Assembly: GCA_963753135.1 (NCBI GenBank) | Contig: CAVWBA010000026.1 | Span: 1-64,000, forward strand | Origin: Roseiarcus sp963753135 | GTDB taxonomy: Bacteria > Pseudomonadota > Alphaproteobacteria > Rhizobiales > Beijerinckiaceae | Direction: 5' to 3' | DNA length: 64,000 nucleotides | Shown: piece after piece, positions 8,002 to 16,637 of the stretch | How the letters are laid out: each line of letters starts with the position of its first letter | Numbering within the stretch: position 1 is the first letter of the stretch | Position numbers and translations under genes: made by a program | The notes under the pieces: model-generated | What the model saw: the letters and a program-made list of their open reading frames with translations, nothing else | What the model was told of the DNA's origin: nothing | Database searches by the model: none

Positions 8002-8850
8002 TTAAGCAGGGAACCAGTTGCGCTTCGGCAGCGTCTGGACGATCGGACCGGGCACGGAATCCTGCAGCCGCGCAACCACGACCCCGCCTTCGACCTTGGC
8101 CGGGCGATCGTGCACGGGCAGAATAAAGCGCGCGTTGGCGAGGACTTTCTTGATCGCGCCCTTCTCGGCGCGTTTGGTCATGCCGTGGTTGCCCGTCGTC
8201 TGCGGCTCGCCATCGTTGTTCTGGCGAAATGGCTCGACAATCTGGTCGTTGATGTCGTAGATGACGTCACCGCAAATCGTCGCCACGCCCTCGGCCGTGT
8301 GAACGTGCACGTTCATCGATCCCTCGGTGTGGGCGCACGCGGCCTCGCAGAAGACACCGGGCATCAGTTCAATCGGGCCGCTGATTTCGAGGTCGAGAAA
8401 GCGCAGCGCGCTCTTGGCGTGCAAGCGGTCGACGAGATGCTTGATGTCGGGCGCCGGATACTGCGGATGCTGGAGGCCGGAGACGGAATATTCGAGCTCG
8501 CGCCGGTTGACGACCACGGTCGAATTCATCGGAAAGAGATCATCCTTGCCGGCGTGGTCGATGTGCAGGTGCGTGTGCAGCACGAAGCGGACGTCGCCCA
8601 TGCGCACGCCGTGCTTGGAAAGCTGGTTCTCGATCATGTTCTCATGGAACTGCAATCCGCGCATGCCCAGCGTCTCCATGATCTGGTTCGACCGGTAGCC
8701 GGTGTCGACGACAATGGGATAGGCGCCGCCGAGGATGAGAAATCCGAGCGTCGGCACGCGGCGCGTGCGGCCGCAATCCCGCCCGAGGACAAGGAAGCTC
8801 GATTCGAGCTCGATGTCGCCATAGTCGAGGACCTTGATTTCCAGCGGCAT
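8002..8850 (-). CDS. Metallo-beta-lactamase-fold hydrolase, N-acyl homoserine lactonase-like
   Basis: A 282-residue MBL-fold enzyme with the binuclear metal motif HTHLHIDHAG (HxHxDH, about residues 91-97), a downstream His in CAHTEGSMNVHVH, an Asp in ICGDVIYD and a final His in ILPVHDRPAK. Overall similarity is to the lactonase/AhlD subgroup. A strong GGGAGG site precedes ATG 8850. Neighbours are an amidohydrolase (36 bases upstream) and an SMP-30 fusion (13 bases downstream), so a role in opening a lactone or cyclic intermediate of the operon's pathway is more likely than quorum quenching, although the latter cannot be ruled out. Confidence 0.85.
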   Translation of the reverse strand: MPLEIKVLDYGDIELESSFLVLGRDCGRTRRVPTLGFLILGGAYPIVVDTGYRSNQIMETLGMRGLQFHENMIENQLSKHGVRMGDVRFVLHTHLHIDHAGKDDLFPMNSTVVVNRRELEYSVSGLQHPQYPAPDIKHLVDRLHAKSALRFLDLEISGPIELMPGVFCEAACAHTEGSMNVHVHTAEGVATICGDVIYDINDQIVEPFRQNNDGEPQTTGNHGMTKRAEKGAIKKVLANARFILPVHDRPAKVEGGVVVARLQDSVPGPIVQTLPKRNWFPA

Positions 8851-8886
8851 AATTCCCTCCCAACTGTCGGTATTCCGTTGCGCGAC

Positions 8887-9778
8887 CTATGGCGCGATTC
8901 GATAGGTGCGCGTCGCCGTGTCATGCAGGATCGCTTGCTGTTCCTTGGGCGAGAGCGACGCCACGGCATCCCTGTAACTCGCCAGAAGCTCGGCATACGA
9001 GATCCAAAGCTTCTCGATCGGAAAGTTCGAGCCGAACAGACACCGCCCCGCGCCGAACACTCCGACCGTCTCACGAACGACGTCGGCGATATGCGTCGGA
9101 TCATTGCGATGCAGGAAGGTGCCGAGACCCGAAAGCTTGCTCGTCACATTGGGGCACGCCGCGAGGCGGACCATGCCCGCGCGCCATTCCGCCCGTCCAG
9201 CAGTCGACAGGTCTTCGAGCATGCCGGCGTGCTGAAGGACGAACGTGACCTTCGGGCAGGATTCGGCAAGGTCCGCGGCGTCGGCCATTTGCGGCGCAAA
9301 CACCTGCAGATCGAAGCTCAGGCCATAGTCGGCGAGATAGGCAATGTTCCGGCGGATCTTGGAATCGGCGACGAGATCGGGCCGCGACGCGAAGCGATAT
9401 TGCGGGTTTTCGTGCCAGTGCAGCTGCATGCGCACGCCGTGCACGAGAGGATAGCGCGTCAGCCGGTCGAGCTGCGGCCGCGCGTCATCGGCGCTCATGT
9501 CGGCATAGGCGACGATCGCGTGCGGCCAGCCCGTCTTGTCGGCAGTCTGCTGCACCCAGGCCGCCTCCTCCTCATAAGCCTCGGGCGACCAATTGGTCTG
9601 CACATAAACCGACTTGACCACACCAAGGCCCTGAAGGTCGGCGCAAAACTCCTCGATGGGATAGTCGCGCCGGATCGAACTCGTAAGGGCCGAAAATGCG
9701 CGGCTGCATTGGCCCCACGAGCCAGGGAAGGTCCGCCTGCCGCCAGATATGATGATGGCCGTCGATTACCGGAATCAC
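8887..9778 (-). pseudogene. Amidohydrolase (amidohydrolase 2 family), single-base frameshift
   Basis: The gene starts at GTG 9778, overlapping the VWA gene stop as GTGA. It opens with the metal-binding VIDGHHHIWRQADLPWL. In the next frame it continues RRDYPIEEFCADLQGLGVVK, SVYVQTNWSPEAYEEE, HGVRMQLHWH, VTFVLQHAGM and CLFGSNFPIEKLW, ending TRTYRIAP. This is the TIM-barrel family that hydrolyses lactones or decarboxylates. Removing one base of the AA pair at 9678-9679 restores GPYESIRRDYPIEEF, so the enzyme is about 297 residues if the indel is a sequence error. All metal-ligand motifs (HHH, QHAG, NFPIE) are intact. Type given as pseudogene only because the printed sequence is frameshifted. Confidence 0.75.
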
Positions 9779-10893
9779 GCGGCTCTCCTGCGCCCGAGCG
9801 TGAGAACATGGTTGACGATTGCGGGGGTCGACCCGCCATCTACCATGTCGTCGACGAACGGAAAGATTGCGACCAGCGCCTCGGTGCGCGGACGGAAGTC
9901 GTGGCCGACGGCGAGCGGGGTCAGCCAACTCAGCCGCCAGGCGCGGCGCGAGAGCCTCGCGACCGCATCGGCAAGAGCGGTCGGATCGCCGCGCTCGAGA
10001 CCGTCGGAGACGATGAGCGTAATGGCTCCGCGCGCGTAAGACGAAAAGCGCGGCACGGCGAGAAAAGCTTCGAGCGCATCGCCGATGCGCGTGCCGCCGT
10101 CAAAGTCGCTGACGATCTGAGCCGCGCCCGCCAGCGCCAGCTCACGCCGCTTGAGCCGCATCGGGCGGGTGATCCGGGTGAGCCGGGTGCCAAAGGTAAA
10201 CGCCTCGACCCGCGGGCTCGCCTGGACGAGCGCATGGGCGAGACGCAGGTTCTCCTCGGTGCGCGCCTTCATCGAGCCGGAGACGTCGATGAGCAGCAGC
10301 GCCTTGCGCGGCCGCATCCGGCGCTTGAGGCGTGACAGCTTGATGATTTCGCCGTCATTGCGGGTCGCCTCGCGCAGCGTCCGGCGCAAGTCGACGACCG
10401 CGCCGCGCCGCGCGCGCCAGCGCCGGTAGCTCAACCGCTTGGGCAGACGTCGAGCGGCTTCACGAGTCAAACGGCGCAGCGCCTCGCCCGTTTCAGCCTG
10501 GCCAAAGCGGCGCTCGACGAGCGCCTCGGCGCGAGTTGCGGCCTGGCCGGACTCATTCGATTCCTCGGCGCTGATCGATTCGTCCACGCCGCGTCGATCT
10601 TCCTGGACGCGAACCACGTCGTCCTCTTCACCTTCCGGCAAGTCCAGCCCTTCGGCGCCGAGAAAATGCATATCGAACAGCGCATGATAGGCCGCATGGC
10701 GCTCAGGCGGCGGGGCCAGGGTCGCCAAACCTGCCCGGCGGATGTCCTCAGGATCGCGCGGCCCCAAAAGGACAATTGCCGACAAAAAGGACGCCGTTTG
10801 CTCCGGCGCGACGGCGAAGCCATTGGCGCGCAAAATCGCGACAAAATTGATAAACGGCTCAACGGCGCGCGGCGGCGAAGCGATCTCGCTCAT
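9775..10893 (-). CDS. coxE: VWA-domain protein, CoxE-like
   Basis: A 372-residue protein from ATG 10893, whose start overlaps the MoxR stop (ATGA). The N-terminal half is the helical CoxE region. The C-terminal von Willebrand A domain has the MIDAS signature LLIDVSGSMKA and later FDGGTRIGDALEAFL and TLIVSDGLERGDP. CoxE/CoxD pairs act as chaperones that mature molybdenum hydroxylases, inserting sulfur or metal into the cofactor. The partner MoxR ATPase and the Mo-hydroxylase subunits lie directly upstream in the same operon. The symbol is by family analogy; this is not a CO dehydrogenase cluster. Confidence 0.85.
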   Translation of the reverse strand: MSEIASPPRAVEPFINFVAILRANGFAVAPEQTASFLSAIVLLGPRDPEDIRRAGLATLAPPPERHAAYHALFDMHFLGAEGLDLPEGEEDDVVRVQEDRRGVDESISAEESNESGQAATRAEALVERRFGQAETGEALRRLTREAARRLPKRLSYRRWRARRGAVVDLRRTLREATRNDGEIIKLSRLKRRMRPRKALLLIDVSGSMKARTEENLRLAHALVQASPRVEAFTFGTRLTRITRPMRLKRRELALAGAAQIVSDFDGGTRIGDALEAFLAVPRFSSYARGAITLIVSDGLERGDPTALADAVARLSRRAWRLSWLTPLAVGHDFRPRTEALVAIFPFVDDMVDGGSTPAIVNHVLTLGRRRAA

Positions 10894-11771
10894 GCGACCG
10901 ACTCGGCCAGCATGGCGTCGAGACGTCCGGAAACGTAGGCCAGGTCCTCCTCGTCTTTGAGCGCGACGCCGATGGAACGCTTGAATGCATCCGGCCAACG
11001 AGCACCGCCGCGGTTAAGCAGCGTCGCCGCTTCGGCCCAGTCGACCGCCTCCGAGATGCCAGGCGTCTTACTCAACGGCTCGCGCCTGAGCTTGCCAACC
11101 GCTGCGACGACGGCGCGCGCCGTCGCCTCGGCGACGCTGGAAGCGCGGAGCATGACGATGCGAGCCTCGCGCTCCGCGTTTGGGTAATCGATCCAGTGAT
11201 AGACGCAGCGGCGCCTGAGCGCTTCGTGCAGATCGCGCGTGCGGTTCGAGGTCAAAATGACGATCGGACGCTCGGCGGCGCGGATCGTTCCCCGCTCCGG
11301 AATCGAGATCTGGAAATCAGACAGGAATTCGAGCAGGAACGCCTCGAACTCCTGGTCGGAGCGATCGATCTCGTCAATCAAGAGGACGGTCGAATCGGGC
11401 GAGCGCAGCGCCGCCAGCATCGGCCGCTCGATCAGGAACGGCTCGCTATAGATGTCGATGCTCTGCTCGCCAGCTTGCCGGATCGCCAGCATCTGCCGAG
11501 GATAATTCCACTCATAAAGCGCTGAGGAGGCGTCGATGCCTTCGTAACACTGAAGCCGGATGAGGCGACGCGCGAGCACCGCGGCGACCGCCTTCGCCGC
11601 CTCCGTCTTGCCGACGCCGGGAGCGCCTTCAAGCAGGAGCGGCTTGCCAAGCGCCAGCGCGAGATAGGCGACCGTCGCCAGGCCCTCGTCGGCGAGATAA
11701 TAGGCCGAGCGAAGGGCTCGCTCGAGCGCCTCCGGGCTATCGATCCCCACTATGTCAGCCCTGATCGCCAT
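10890..11771 (-). CDS. coxD: MoxR-family AAA+ ATPase, CoxD-like
   Basis: A 293-residue AAA+ ATPase with Walker A GAPGVGKTEAAKA (about residues 50-57), Walker B VLLIDEIDRSD, sensor 1 VILTSNRTRDLHEAL with the arginine finger region RRRC, and a CoxD-like C-terminus. In Mo-hydroxylase operons CoxD remodels the enzyme for cofactor maturation together with the VWA protein CoxE. It starts 9 bases after the large-subunit C-terminal gene and overlaps coxE by 4 bases. Length and motifs are complete. Confidence 0.88.
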   Translation of the reverse strand: MAIRADIVGIDSPEALERALRSAYYLADEGLATVAYLALALGKPLLLEGAPGVGKTEAAKAVAAVLARRLIRLQCYEGIDASSALYEWNYPRQMLAIRQAGEQSIDIYSEPFLIERPMLAALRSPDSTVLLIDEIDRSDQEFEAFLLEFLSDFQISIPERGTIRAAERPIVILTSNRTRDLHEALRRRCVYHWIDYPNAEREARIVMLRASSVAEATARAVVAAVGKLRREPLSKTPGISEAVDWAEAATLLNRGGARWPDAFKRSIGVALKDEEDLAYVSGRLDAMLAESVA

Positions 11772-11780
11772 CGTGAGCGT

Positions 11781-12803
11781 CTAGCGCCGCGCCTGCGGCC
11801 GCGCGCCGCCTTGCGCCTTGATCGCGCGCAGCACCTTTTCCGGCGTGATCGGCAGTTCGTCCATCCTGACGCCAACGGCGTTGAAGATGGCGTTGGCGAT
11901 CGCGGGCATGACCGGGTTAGCGCACATTTCGCCCGGGCCCTTGGCCCCAAAGGGACCGTCCGGCGCGGGACGTTCGAGGACAGCGATGTCGTGAGGGCAA
12001 ATATCGCCCGGCCCCGGCATGAGGTACTCGACGAAATCGCGCGGCCCGTGGCTTGGATCCGGATAGTAGGGCTCCGGGGTCTCGTAGAGCGCGTGACTGA
12101 TGCCCATCCATGCGCCGCCGACGAGCTGTTGCTCGACGAGGCGGGGATTGAGGGCCCGGCCGAGCTCGTAGGCGCTATCCATCCTCACCATCGCGACTTC
12201 GCCGGTTTCGTCGTCGACCTCGACCTCGGCGACGAGGCAGGCATGGGCGTAGCAGGTCGCGGGCGACATCTCGCCGGTCTCGGGATCGACGTCCGAGAGC
12301 GGAACGAGGAAGATGCCGCGTCCCGATATGGTGCGCCCCTGCCGGAATTGCGCGGCGATGGCGACGTCCCGGGTCGAGATCGAGCGGTGCGGCGCGCCCT
12401 TGACGTGAATGTTGCCCCGTCCGTCGGTCTCGAGGTCGCCGACGTTGACCTCGAGCTCCTCGGCCGCCGCCTCCATCATCACGCCGCGCGCCTCGCGCGC
12501 CGCCGCCATGACAGCGTTGCCAACCCGATGCGTGCCGCGCGAGGCGAAACTGCCCATGCAATGGGGGCCGGTGTCAGAATCGGCGGTATCGACATAGACG
12601 TCCTCGACCGGCACCCCGAGCGTCTCGGCGCAGATCTGGCGCGTGACCGATTTCATCCCCTGCCCGAGATCGATCGAGGACAGCGAGACGGTGAACTTGC
12701 CGCTTGGATTGGAATGAACCAGCGCCTGGCTCGGATCGCCGCCGAGGTTCATTCCGATCGGATAGTTCATGGACGACATGCCGCGTCCGCGGAGCTTGGC
12801 CAT
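11781..12803 (-). CDS. Mo-hydroxylase large subunit, C-terminal molybdopterin-binding domain (separate gene)
   Basis: A 340-residue protein corresponding to the second Mo-cofactor-binding half of the xanthine dehydrogenase/CoxL large subunit. It has GGDPSQALVH (about 21-30), LSSIDLGQGMKS, SDTGPHCMGSFASRGTHRVG and, near the C-terminus, GAKGPGEMCANP whose Glu is the usual catalytic base (about residue 292). It starts at ATG 12803, one base after the TAA of the N-terminal-half gene. A strong AAGGAGA sits 7 bases upstream, so it is a genuine separate translation start and not a simple frameshift. Together the two products make a full large subunit. Substrate unknown. Confidence 0.85.
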   Translation of the reverse strand: MAKLRGRGMSSMNYPIGMNLGGDPSQALVHSNPSGKFTVSLSSIDLGQGMKSVTRQICAETLGVPVEDVYVDTADSDTGPHCMGSFASRGTHRVGNAVMAAAREARGVMMEAAAEELEVNVGDLETDGRGNIHVKGAPHRSISTRDVAIAAQFRQGRTISGRGIFLVPLSDVDPETGEMSPATCYAHACLVAEVEVDDETGEVAMVRMDSAYELGRALNPRLVEQQLVGGAWMGISHALYETPEPYYPDPSHGPRDFVEYLMPGPGDICPHDIAVLERPAPDGPFGAKGPGEMCANPVMPAIANAIFNAVGVRMDELPITPEKVLRAIKAQGGARPQARR

Positions 12804-12804
12804 C

Positions 12805-14397
12805 TTATCTTCTCCTTCCGCCGAAGACCGACGAGAACCGGATCGCGCCATGCGACGGCGCCGCCGCCGGCTGTGCAATGGGGGACGGCGCCGGAGGCGG
12901 CGGCCTGATCGGTTCGAGCGGCGGCGGCGCCGGGCGATCGTAGACCGTGCGCTGCTGGGCCGCCGGCCGGCCGGCGAGAACCGGCTCGCGCGCAGGGTCG
13001 CGTGCAGGCGCGGCAGGGCGCGGCGCGCCTGCGTCCTTCGGCGACGACATGCGCTTGAAATCGTCGCGGATGCGCCATTTGGCCTTGTCCGCCGCGACCT
13101 GCACGCATTCGATGAGAGCCGTGTTCTTCGCCTCGCGCCGGTGCGCCTTCATGTCGCCGTCGCGATAGGCGTTGACGAGCCGGAACTCCATTGGGTCCAT
13201 GCCGACGAGGTCGGCGAGCTTGTCCATCTGGCACTCGATGGCGAAATCGACCGCGGTCACGCCGAAGCCGCGCATTGCCGTCGCCGGCACCCGGTTGGTG
13301 AAGACGCAATAGACCTCGGCATAGACGTTGGGGATCGTGTAAGGCCCCGGCAGATGGGCGGCGCATTTGACGACGGCGTAGCTCGACAGGCGGGTATAGG
13401 CCCCGCTGTCGAACAGGCAACGGAACTGGCGCGCGAGGATGCGCCCGTCGCGCGAGATCCCGTCCTTGATGAAAATGCGCTCGGCCCCGCGCGGGGCGCA
13501 ATAGATCATCTCCTCCTCGCGCCCGATCATGTAGCGCACCGGGCGCCCGGTCAGCATCGCGCCGAGGATCGAGAGCGGCTCGGTGACGGTGTCGACCTTG
13601 CCGCCGAACCCGCCCCCGACCGTGCCGCCGATGAAATGCAGCGTGTTCGACGGCACGTCGAGGATCTTTGCGCAGGTGTCGAGCGAGAAGAACAAAGCCT
13701 GCGTCGAGGTGTAGACGACATAGCGGCCGTTGGTGTCGGGGGCTGCGATCGAGCCGTTGGTTTCGGTCGGGGCGTGCTCGATCGGCGACATCTGATAGCG
13801 CTGCTCAAGGATGTGGTCGGCCGCGGCGAAGCCCCGCTCGACATCGCCGAAGCGAATCTTCTGGTGGTCGTAGATGTCGTGGTAGGTGAAGGTGTTCTTG
13901 GGGTAAGTCTCATTCACAACTGGCGCGCCCGGCTTCATCGCCTCCTCGACGTCAAAGACCGTCGGCAGCGGCTCGTAGTCAACGCGGATCTTCGCTAACG
14001 CCTCGAAGGCTTCGCGCTGGCTGTCGGCGACGACAGCGACGATCGGCTCGCCCTTGTAGCGGACCTTGTCGACAGCGAGCGTCGGCTCATCATCCTTGCC
14101 GAAATTGATGAGGCTAAGCAGCGTATTGAGGTTCCGCGGCACGTCGGCGCCGCGAATGATCCGCCGCACGCCAGGATGCCGCTCCGCTTCAGAGAGGTCG
14201 ATGCGGCGGATGCGCGCATGGGAGTGCGCGCTGCGCAGGACCTTGAGGTGCAGCATGCCCTGCAGCTTGTGATCGTTGAAATAAGTCGAGGTCGCGGTGA
14301 CATGGCCGAGCATGTCCTGGCGTTGCGTCGGCTTGCCAATCTCCTTGAGATTGTCATCGCGCTCGTCGGCAAAAATGTCTTTGCGCAGTTCAAGCAT
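12805..14397 (-). CDS. Mo-hydroxylase large subunit, N-terminal domains with Pro-rich tail (separate gene)
   Basis: A 530-residue protein covering the a/b hammerhead domain (about 20-140) and the first molybdopterin-binding domain. It has STQALFFSLD near 231-240, GGTVGGGFGGK (257-267) and AMRGFGVTAVDFAIE (374-388). The region where form I CO dehydrogenase has its AYRCSFR loop reads PATAMRGFG instead, so this is a hydroxylase of another substrate. After DDFKRMSS (about 445-452) the sequence becomes an 80-residue disordered Ala/Pro/Arg linker (RPPPPAPSPIAQPAAAP) and stops, where normal CoxL homologues continue into the second Mo-binding domain. That domain is the next gene. Eleven bases follow the 2Fe-2S subunit gene. 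Confidence 0.85.
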   Translation of the reverse strand: MLELRKDIFADERDDNLKEIGKPTQRQDMLGHVTATSTYFNDHKLQGMLHLKVLRSAHSHARIRRIDLSEAERHPGVRRIIRGADVPRNLNTLLSLINFGKDDEPTLAVDKVRYKGEPIVAVVADSQREAFEALAKIRVDYEPLPTVFDVEEAMKPGAPVVNETYPKNTFTYHDIYDHQKIRFGDVERGFAAADHILEQRYQMSPIEHAPTETNGSIAAPDTNGRYVVYTSTQALFFSLDTCAKILDVPSNTLHFIGGTVGGGFGGKVDTVTEPLSILGAMLTGRPVRYMIGREEEMIYCAPRGAERIFIKDGISRDGRILARQFRCLFDSGAYTRLSSYAVVKCAAHLPGPYTIPNVYAEVYCVFTNRVPATAMRGFGVTAVDFAIECQMDKLADLVGMDPMEFRLVNAYRDGDMKAHRREAKNTALIECVQVAADKAKWRIRDDFKRMSSPKDAGAPRPAAPARDPAREPVLAGRPAAQQRTVYDRPAPPPLEPIRPPPPAPSPIAQPAAAPSHGAIRFSSVFGGRRR

Positions 14398-14408
14398 AAC
14401 TCACCCTT

Positions 14409-14891
14409 TCAGGCGCGACGTTCGCCCCGCCGCGCGACGGCGGCGAGGACGGCGTTGATGATCGGCTCATAGCCAGTGCACCGGCAGATGTTGCCGGAAA
14501 TCGCCTCGACCACTTCGACACGGCCGGGATCCGGGTTGCGATCGAAAAGCGCCTTCGCCGCCATGAGCATTCCCGGCGTGCAATAGCCGCACTGCGCGGC
14601 GAAATTGTCCATGAAGGCGGCTTGGAGCGGATGAAGCTCAGGACCGGTCTTGAGGCCGTCGGCGGTCTCGATCGACTTTCCGGCGACCGACTCCGCGAGC
14701 GTTATGCAAGAGAGCACCGGTTCGCCGTCGATCAGCACCGTACAGGCGCCGCAGCCGCCCTGCCCGCAGCCGAACTTGGGCGAATGATCACCGACCTCGT
14801 CGCGAAGCGCCGAAAGGAGGCTCATGCCTCCATCGACGAAGATGGCAACCTCGCGGCCGTTGTGTCTAAATTGGAGCGGCGTCTTTGCCAT
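14409..14891 (-). CDS. Mo-hydroxylase 2Fe-2S subunit (CoxS-like)
   Basis: A 160-residue iron-sulfur subunit with both clusters. The plant-type ferredoxin cluster is CGQGGCGACTVLIDGEPVLS C (about 42-62), and the C-terminal cluster is CGYCTPGM (about 101-108) with CRCTGYEP (about 136-143). It transfers electrons from the Mo site to the FAD subunit. Length is typical of CoxS/NdhS/XdhB-type small subunits. It lies 14 bases after the frame-corrected FAD subunit and 11 before the large subunit. Confidence 0.92.
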   Translation of the reverse strand: MAKTPLQFRHNGREVAIFVDGGMSLLSALRDEVGDHSPKFGCGQGGCGACTVLIDGEPVLSCITLAESVAGKSIETADGLKTGPELHPLQAAFMDNFAAQCGYCTPGMLMAAKALFDRNPDPGRVEVVEAISGNICRCTGYEPIINAVLAAVARRGERRA

Positions 14892-14905
14892 GGATTCGTC
14901 TTTCC

Positions 14906-15728
14906 TCAGCTGGCCTGCCCGAGGAGCACCCGGCGCAGATGCACGCCGACAACTTCACGGCGATACCATGCGCTCGCGATCGCATCGGTCGCGGGCGAGG
15001 TTCCTTCGGCGGCGACCGCTACCGCCGCGGCAACGCCCGAACTCGTTAAGCGTCCTGCCTTCGAGCGCCCGTTCCGCGGTCTTCGCTCGAATGGCCGTCG
15101 GCGCCATTGCGCCATAAGCGATGCGCGGATTCGAGACCCGTCCGCCGACCGCGGGTAGAAAGGCAGCAATGGAAAGCACAGACACGCCCTTGGGCTTCAC
15201 GCGCGCCACCTTCCGGAAGCGAAACGTCTCGGCACTCGATGGCCGGTCGCAAGTGACGTTCAACACAAGCGCCTCCGGAGTTCTGTCGCGGCTCGCCAGA
15301 AATTCTTCGAGCGTCGTATCTCGCGCGCCATAGCCGCTCATCACCGACACTGTGGCATCAAGCGCGAGCAGCGCGACTGCAAGATCTCCGTATGGCGCGG
15401 GCGCGAAAAGATTGCCGCCGACAGTCGCCGTGGTGCGCACGGCCGGGCCGCCGATCAGGCGCGCGGGCGCGTGCAGAAAGGAAAGCTCGCGCTCCCGCAG
15501 GATCTGGGACAAGGTGACCCCGGCTCCAATCGTAATGCGCGCGCCGCTGACCCGAACCTGGGTCTGCGAGCGATCATCCAAGCGCACGATCGTCCCTATC
15601 GAGACGTCGCCTTCGTTGAGCGCCCGCATGACAAGGGTGCCGCCGCCGATATAGCGCGCCGAGCGGTCAGAAGACAGCACGGCGGCGACCTCGGTCGGCG
15701 TGGCGAAAGTCTTAACCGTCACCGGCAT
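14906..15728 (-). pseudogene. Mo-hydroxylase FAD-binding subunit (CoxM-like), single-base frameshift
   Basis: From ATG 15728 the frame encodes an FAD-binding PCMH domain: RYIGGGTLVMRALNEG (the GGGT flavin loop), GAGVTLSQIL, RTTATVGGNLFAPAPYGD and the CO-dehydrogenase flavoprotein C-terminal domain FRFRKVARVKPKGVSVLSIA. At the GGG run (plus-strand CCC, 15036-15038) the frame degenerates. With one G removed it continues EFGVAAAVAVAAEGTSPATD and AIASAWYRREVVGVHLRRVL to a stop at 14906, giving the expected length of about 273 residues. The enzyme is complete if the indel is an error. It is the first of the four hydroxylase genes, 16 bases after an SRPBCC gene. Confidence 0.8.
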
Positions 15729-15744
15729 CGTAAACCACCTTAAG

Positions 15745-16188
15745 TCATGCAGCCTCGCTCAAGTGCTTGCGTATCGCGTCGAAACCCGCCTGATAGATCT
15801 GCTCGCCGACCATGTCGGTCAGGCGCTTTTCGTCGCCGGGCCGTGTGGTGAAGCGCGATTCCCAATGCCAGAACGTCCGGTCGCCGTCGGTCACGGGCAA
15901 CAGCCGCACGTGCGCGACATAGTTGAACATAGGGATTGGCGTATCGAGCAGGCAGTAGCTGAAGCTTTGCTCGAGGTCCGAAAGCGCAAGCAATTGCTCG
16001 CGCAACTCGGAACCGTCAGCGAGCCTGAAACGGCGCACGCAACCGACGCGGTCGGAGGTTTGATTGCGTTCGATCTGGCTCGTCGCGACCTCGGGATGCC
16101 ATCGGTCGTGGCCGTTGAAATCGCGCAAGACCGCCCAGACCTGATCGCTCGAGGCGTCAATGATCGTGCTTTTGACGACGTGGGCCAT
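15745..16188 (-). CDS. SRPBCC family protein, CoxG-like (copy 1)
   Basis: A 147-residue START/polyketide-cyclase fold protein: AHVVKSTIIDASSDQVWAVL, RDFNGHDRWHPEV, RFRLADGSELREQLLAL and RTFWHWESRFTT, with a helical C-terminus MVGEQIYQAGFDAIRKHL. Clusters of Mo hydroxylases often carry an SRPBCC protein (CoxG) that helps the enzyme interact with the membrane quinone pool. Two tandem copies here, directly upstream of the hydroxylase genes, favour that role over small-molecule cyclisation. It begins 2 bases after the other copy. Confidence 0.8.
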   Translation of the reverse strand: MAHVVKSTIIDASSDQVWAVLRDFNGHDRWHPEVATSQIERNQTSDRVGCVRRFRLADGSELREQLLALSDLEQSFSYCLLDTPIPMFNYVAHVRLLPVTDGDRTFWHWESRFTTRPGDEKRLTDMVGEQIYQAGFDAIRKHLSEAA

Positions 16189-16190
16189 GT

Positions 16191-16628
16191 CTAGCCGCCA
16201 AACGCCCGCTTGAGCGCGTCGAACCCGCCCTGGAACACGCCGCCCCCAATATTGGCGACGAGCTCCCCTTCGCGTTCGGGCGCGCAGTCAAACTCTGCAG
16301 TCCACTCGACGAAGGTCCGTTCCCCGTCCGTCACCGGCGTCAGTCGCAACGTGGCAACGTAATTCTCGACGCCCATTGGAGATTCGAGAATCGAGTAGGT
16401 GCAGAACATATCGTAGTCGGAGAGACCGAGCAGCTTTTCCCGGATGCGGTCGCCGTTGCGCAAGCGGAAATCGCGCACGCAGCCGATCTTGTCGGACGGC
16501 TCCCCGCCCTCGATGCGGCTCTCGGCGATCGCCGGGTGCCAGTTGGGCATGCCGTTGAAGTCGCGCACGCGGGCCCAGACCCGATCGCTGCGGCCGTTGA
16601 TCACGCTGGAGACAAAAACCCGCGCCAT
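16191..16628 (-). CDS. SRPBCC family protein, CoxG-like (copy 2)
   Basis: A 145-residue paralogue of the neighbouring gene: FVSSVINGRSDRVWARVRDF, NGMPNWHPAIAESRIEGG, VRDFRLRNGDRIREKLLGLS and RTFVEWTAEFDC, ending FQGGFDALKRAFGG. The shared HWHP/NWHP and R.F.W patterns show a tandem duplication that has diverged well below half identity by eye. It starts 9 bases after the giant flotillin gene. A heteromeric or dual-site membrane/quinone coupling role with the Mo hydroxylase is possible but inferred. Confidence 0.8.
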   Translation of the reverse strand: MARVFVSSVINGRSDRVWARVRDFNGMPNWHPAIAESRIEGGEPSDKIGCVRDFRLRNGDRIREKLLGLSDYDMFCTYSILESPMGVENYVATLRLTPVTDGERTFVEWTAEFDCAPEREGELVANIGGGVFQGGFDALKRAFGG

Positions 16629-16637
16629 GAGACTGCC

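Noticed and set aside
8002..8850. Dedicated AHL lactonase acting with the LuxR at 36 kb
   Set aside because: The MBL protein is embedded in a catabolic operon 27 kb away, so a metabolic role is simpler.
8110..10335. 741-codon open frame on the plus strand
   Set aside because: Antisense to the MBL, amidohydrolase and CoxE genes; no domain, driven by high GC.
10890..15728. Aerobic CO dehydrogenase operon
   Set aside because: Subunits and CoxD/E/G relatives are present, but the large subunit lacks the AYRCSFR active-site loop, so CO oxidation is not supported.
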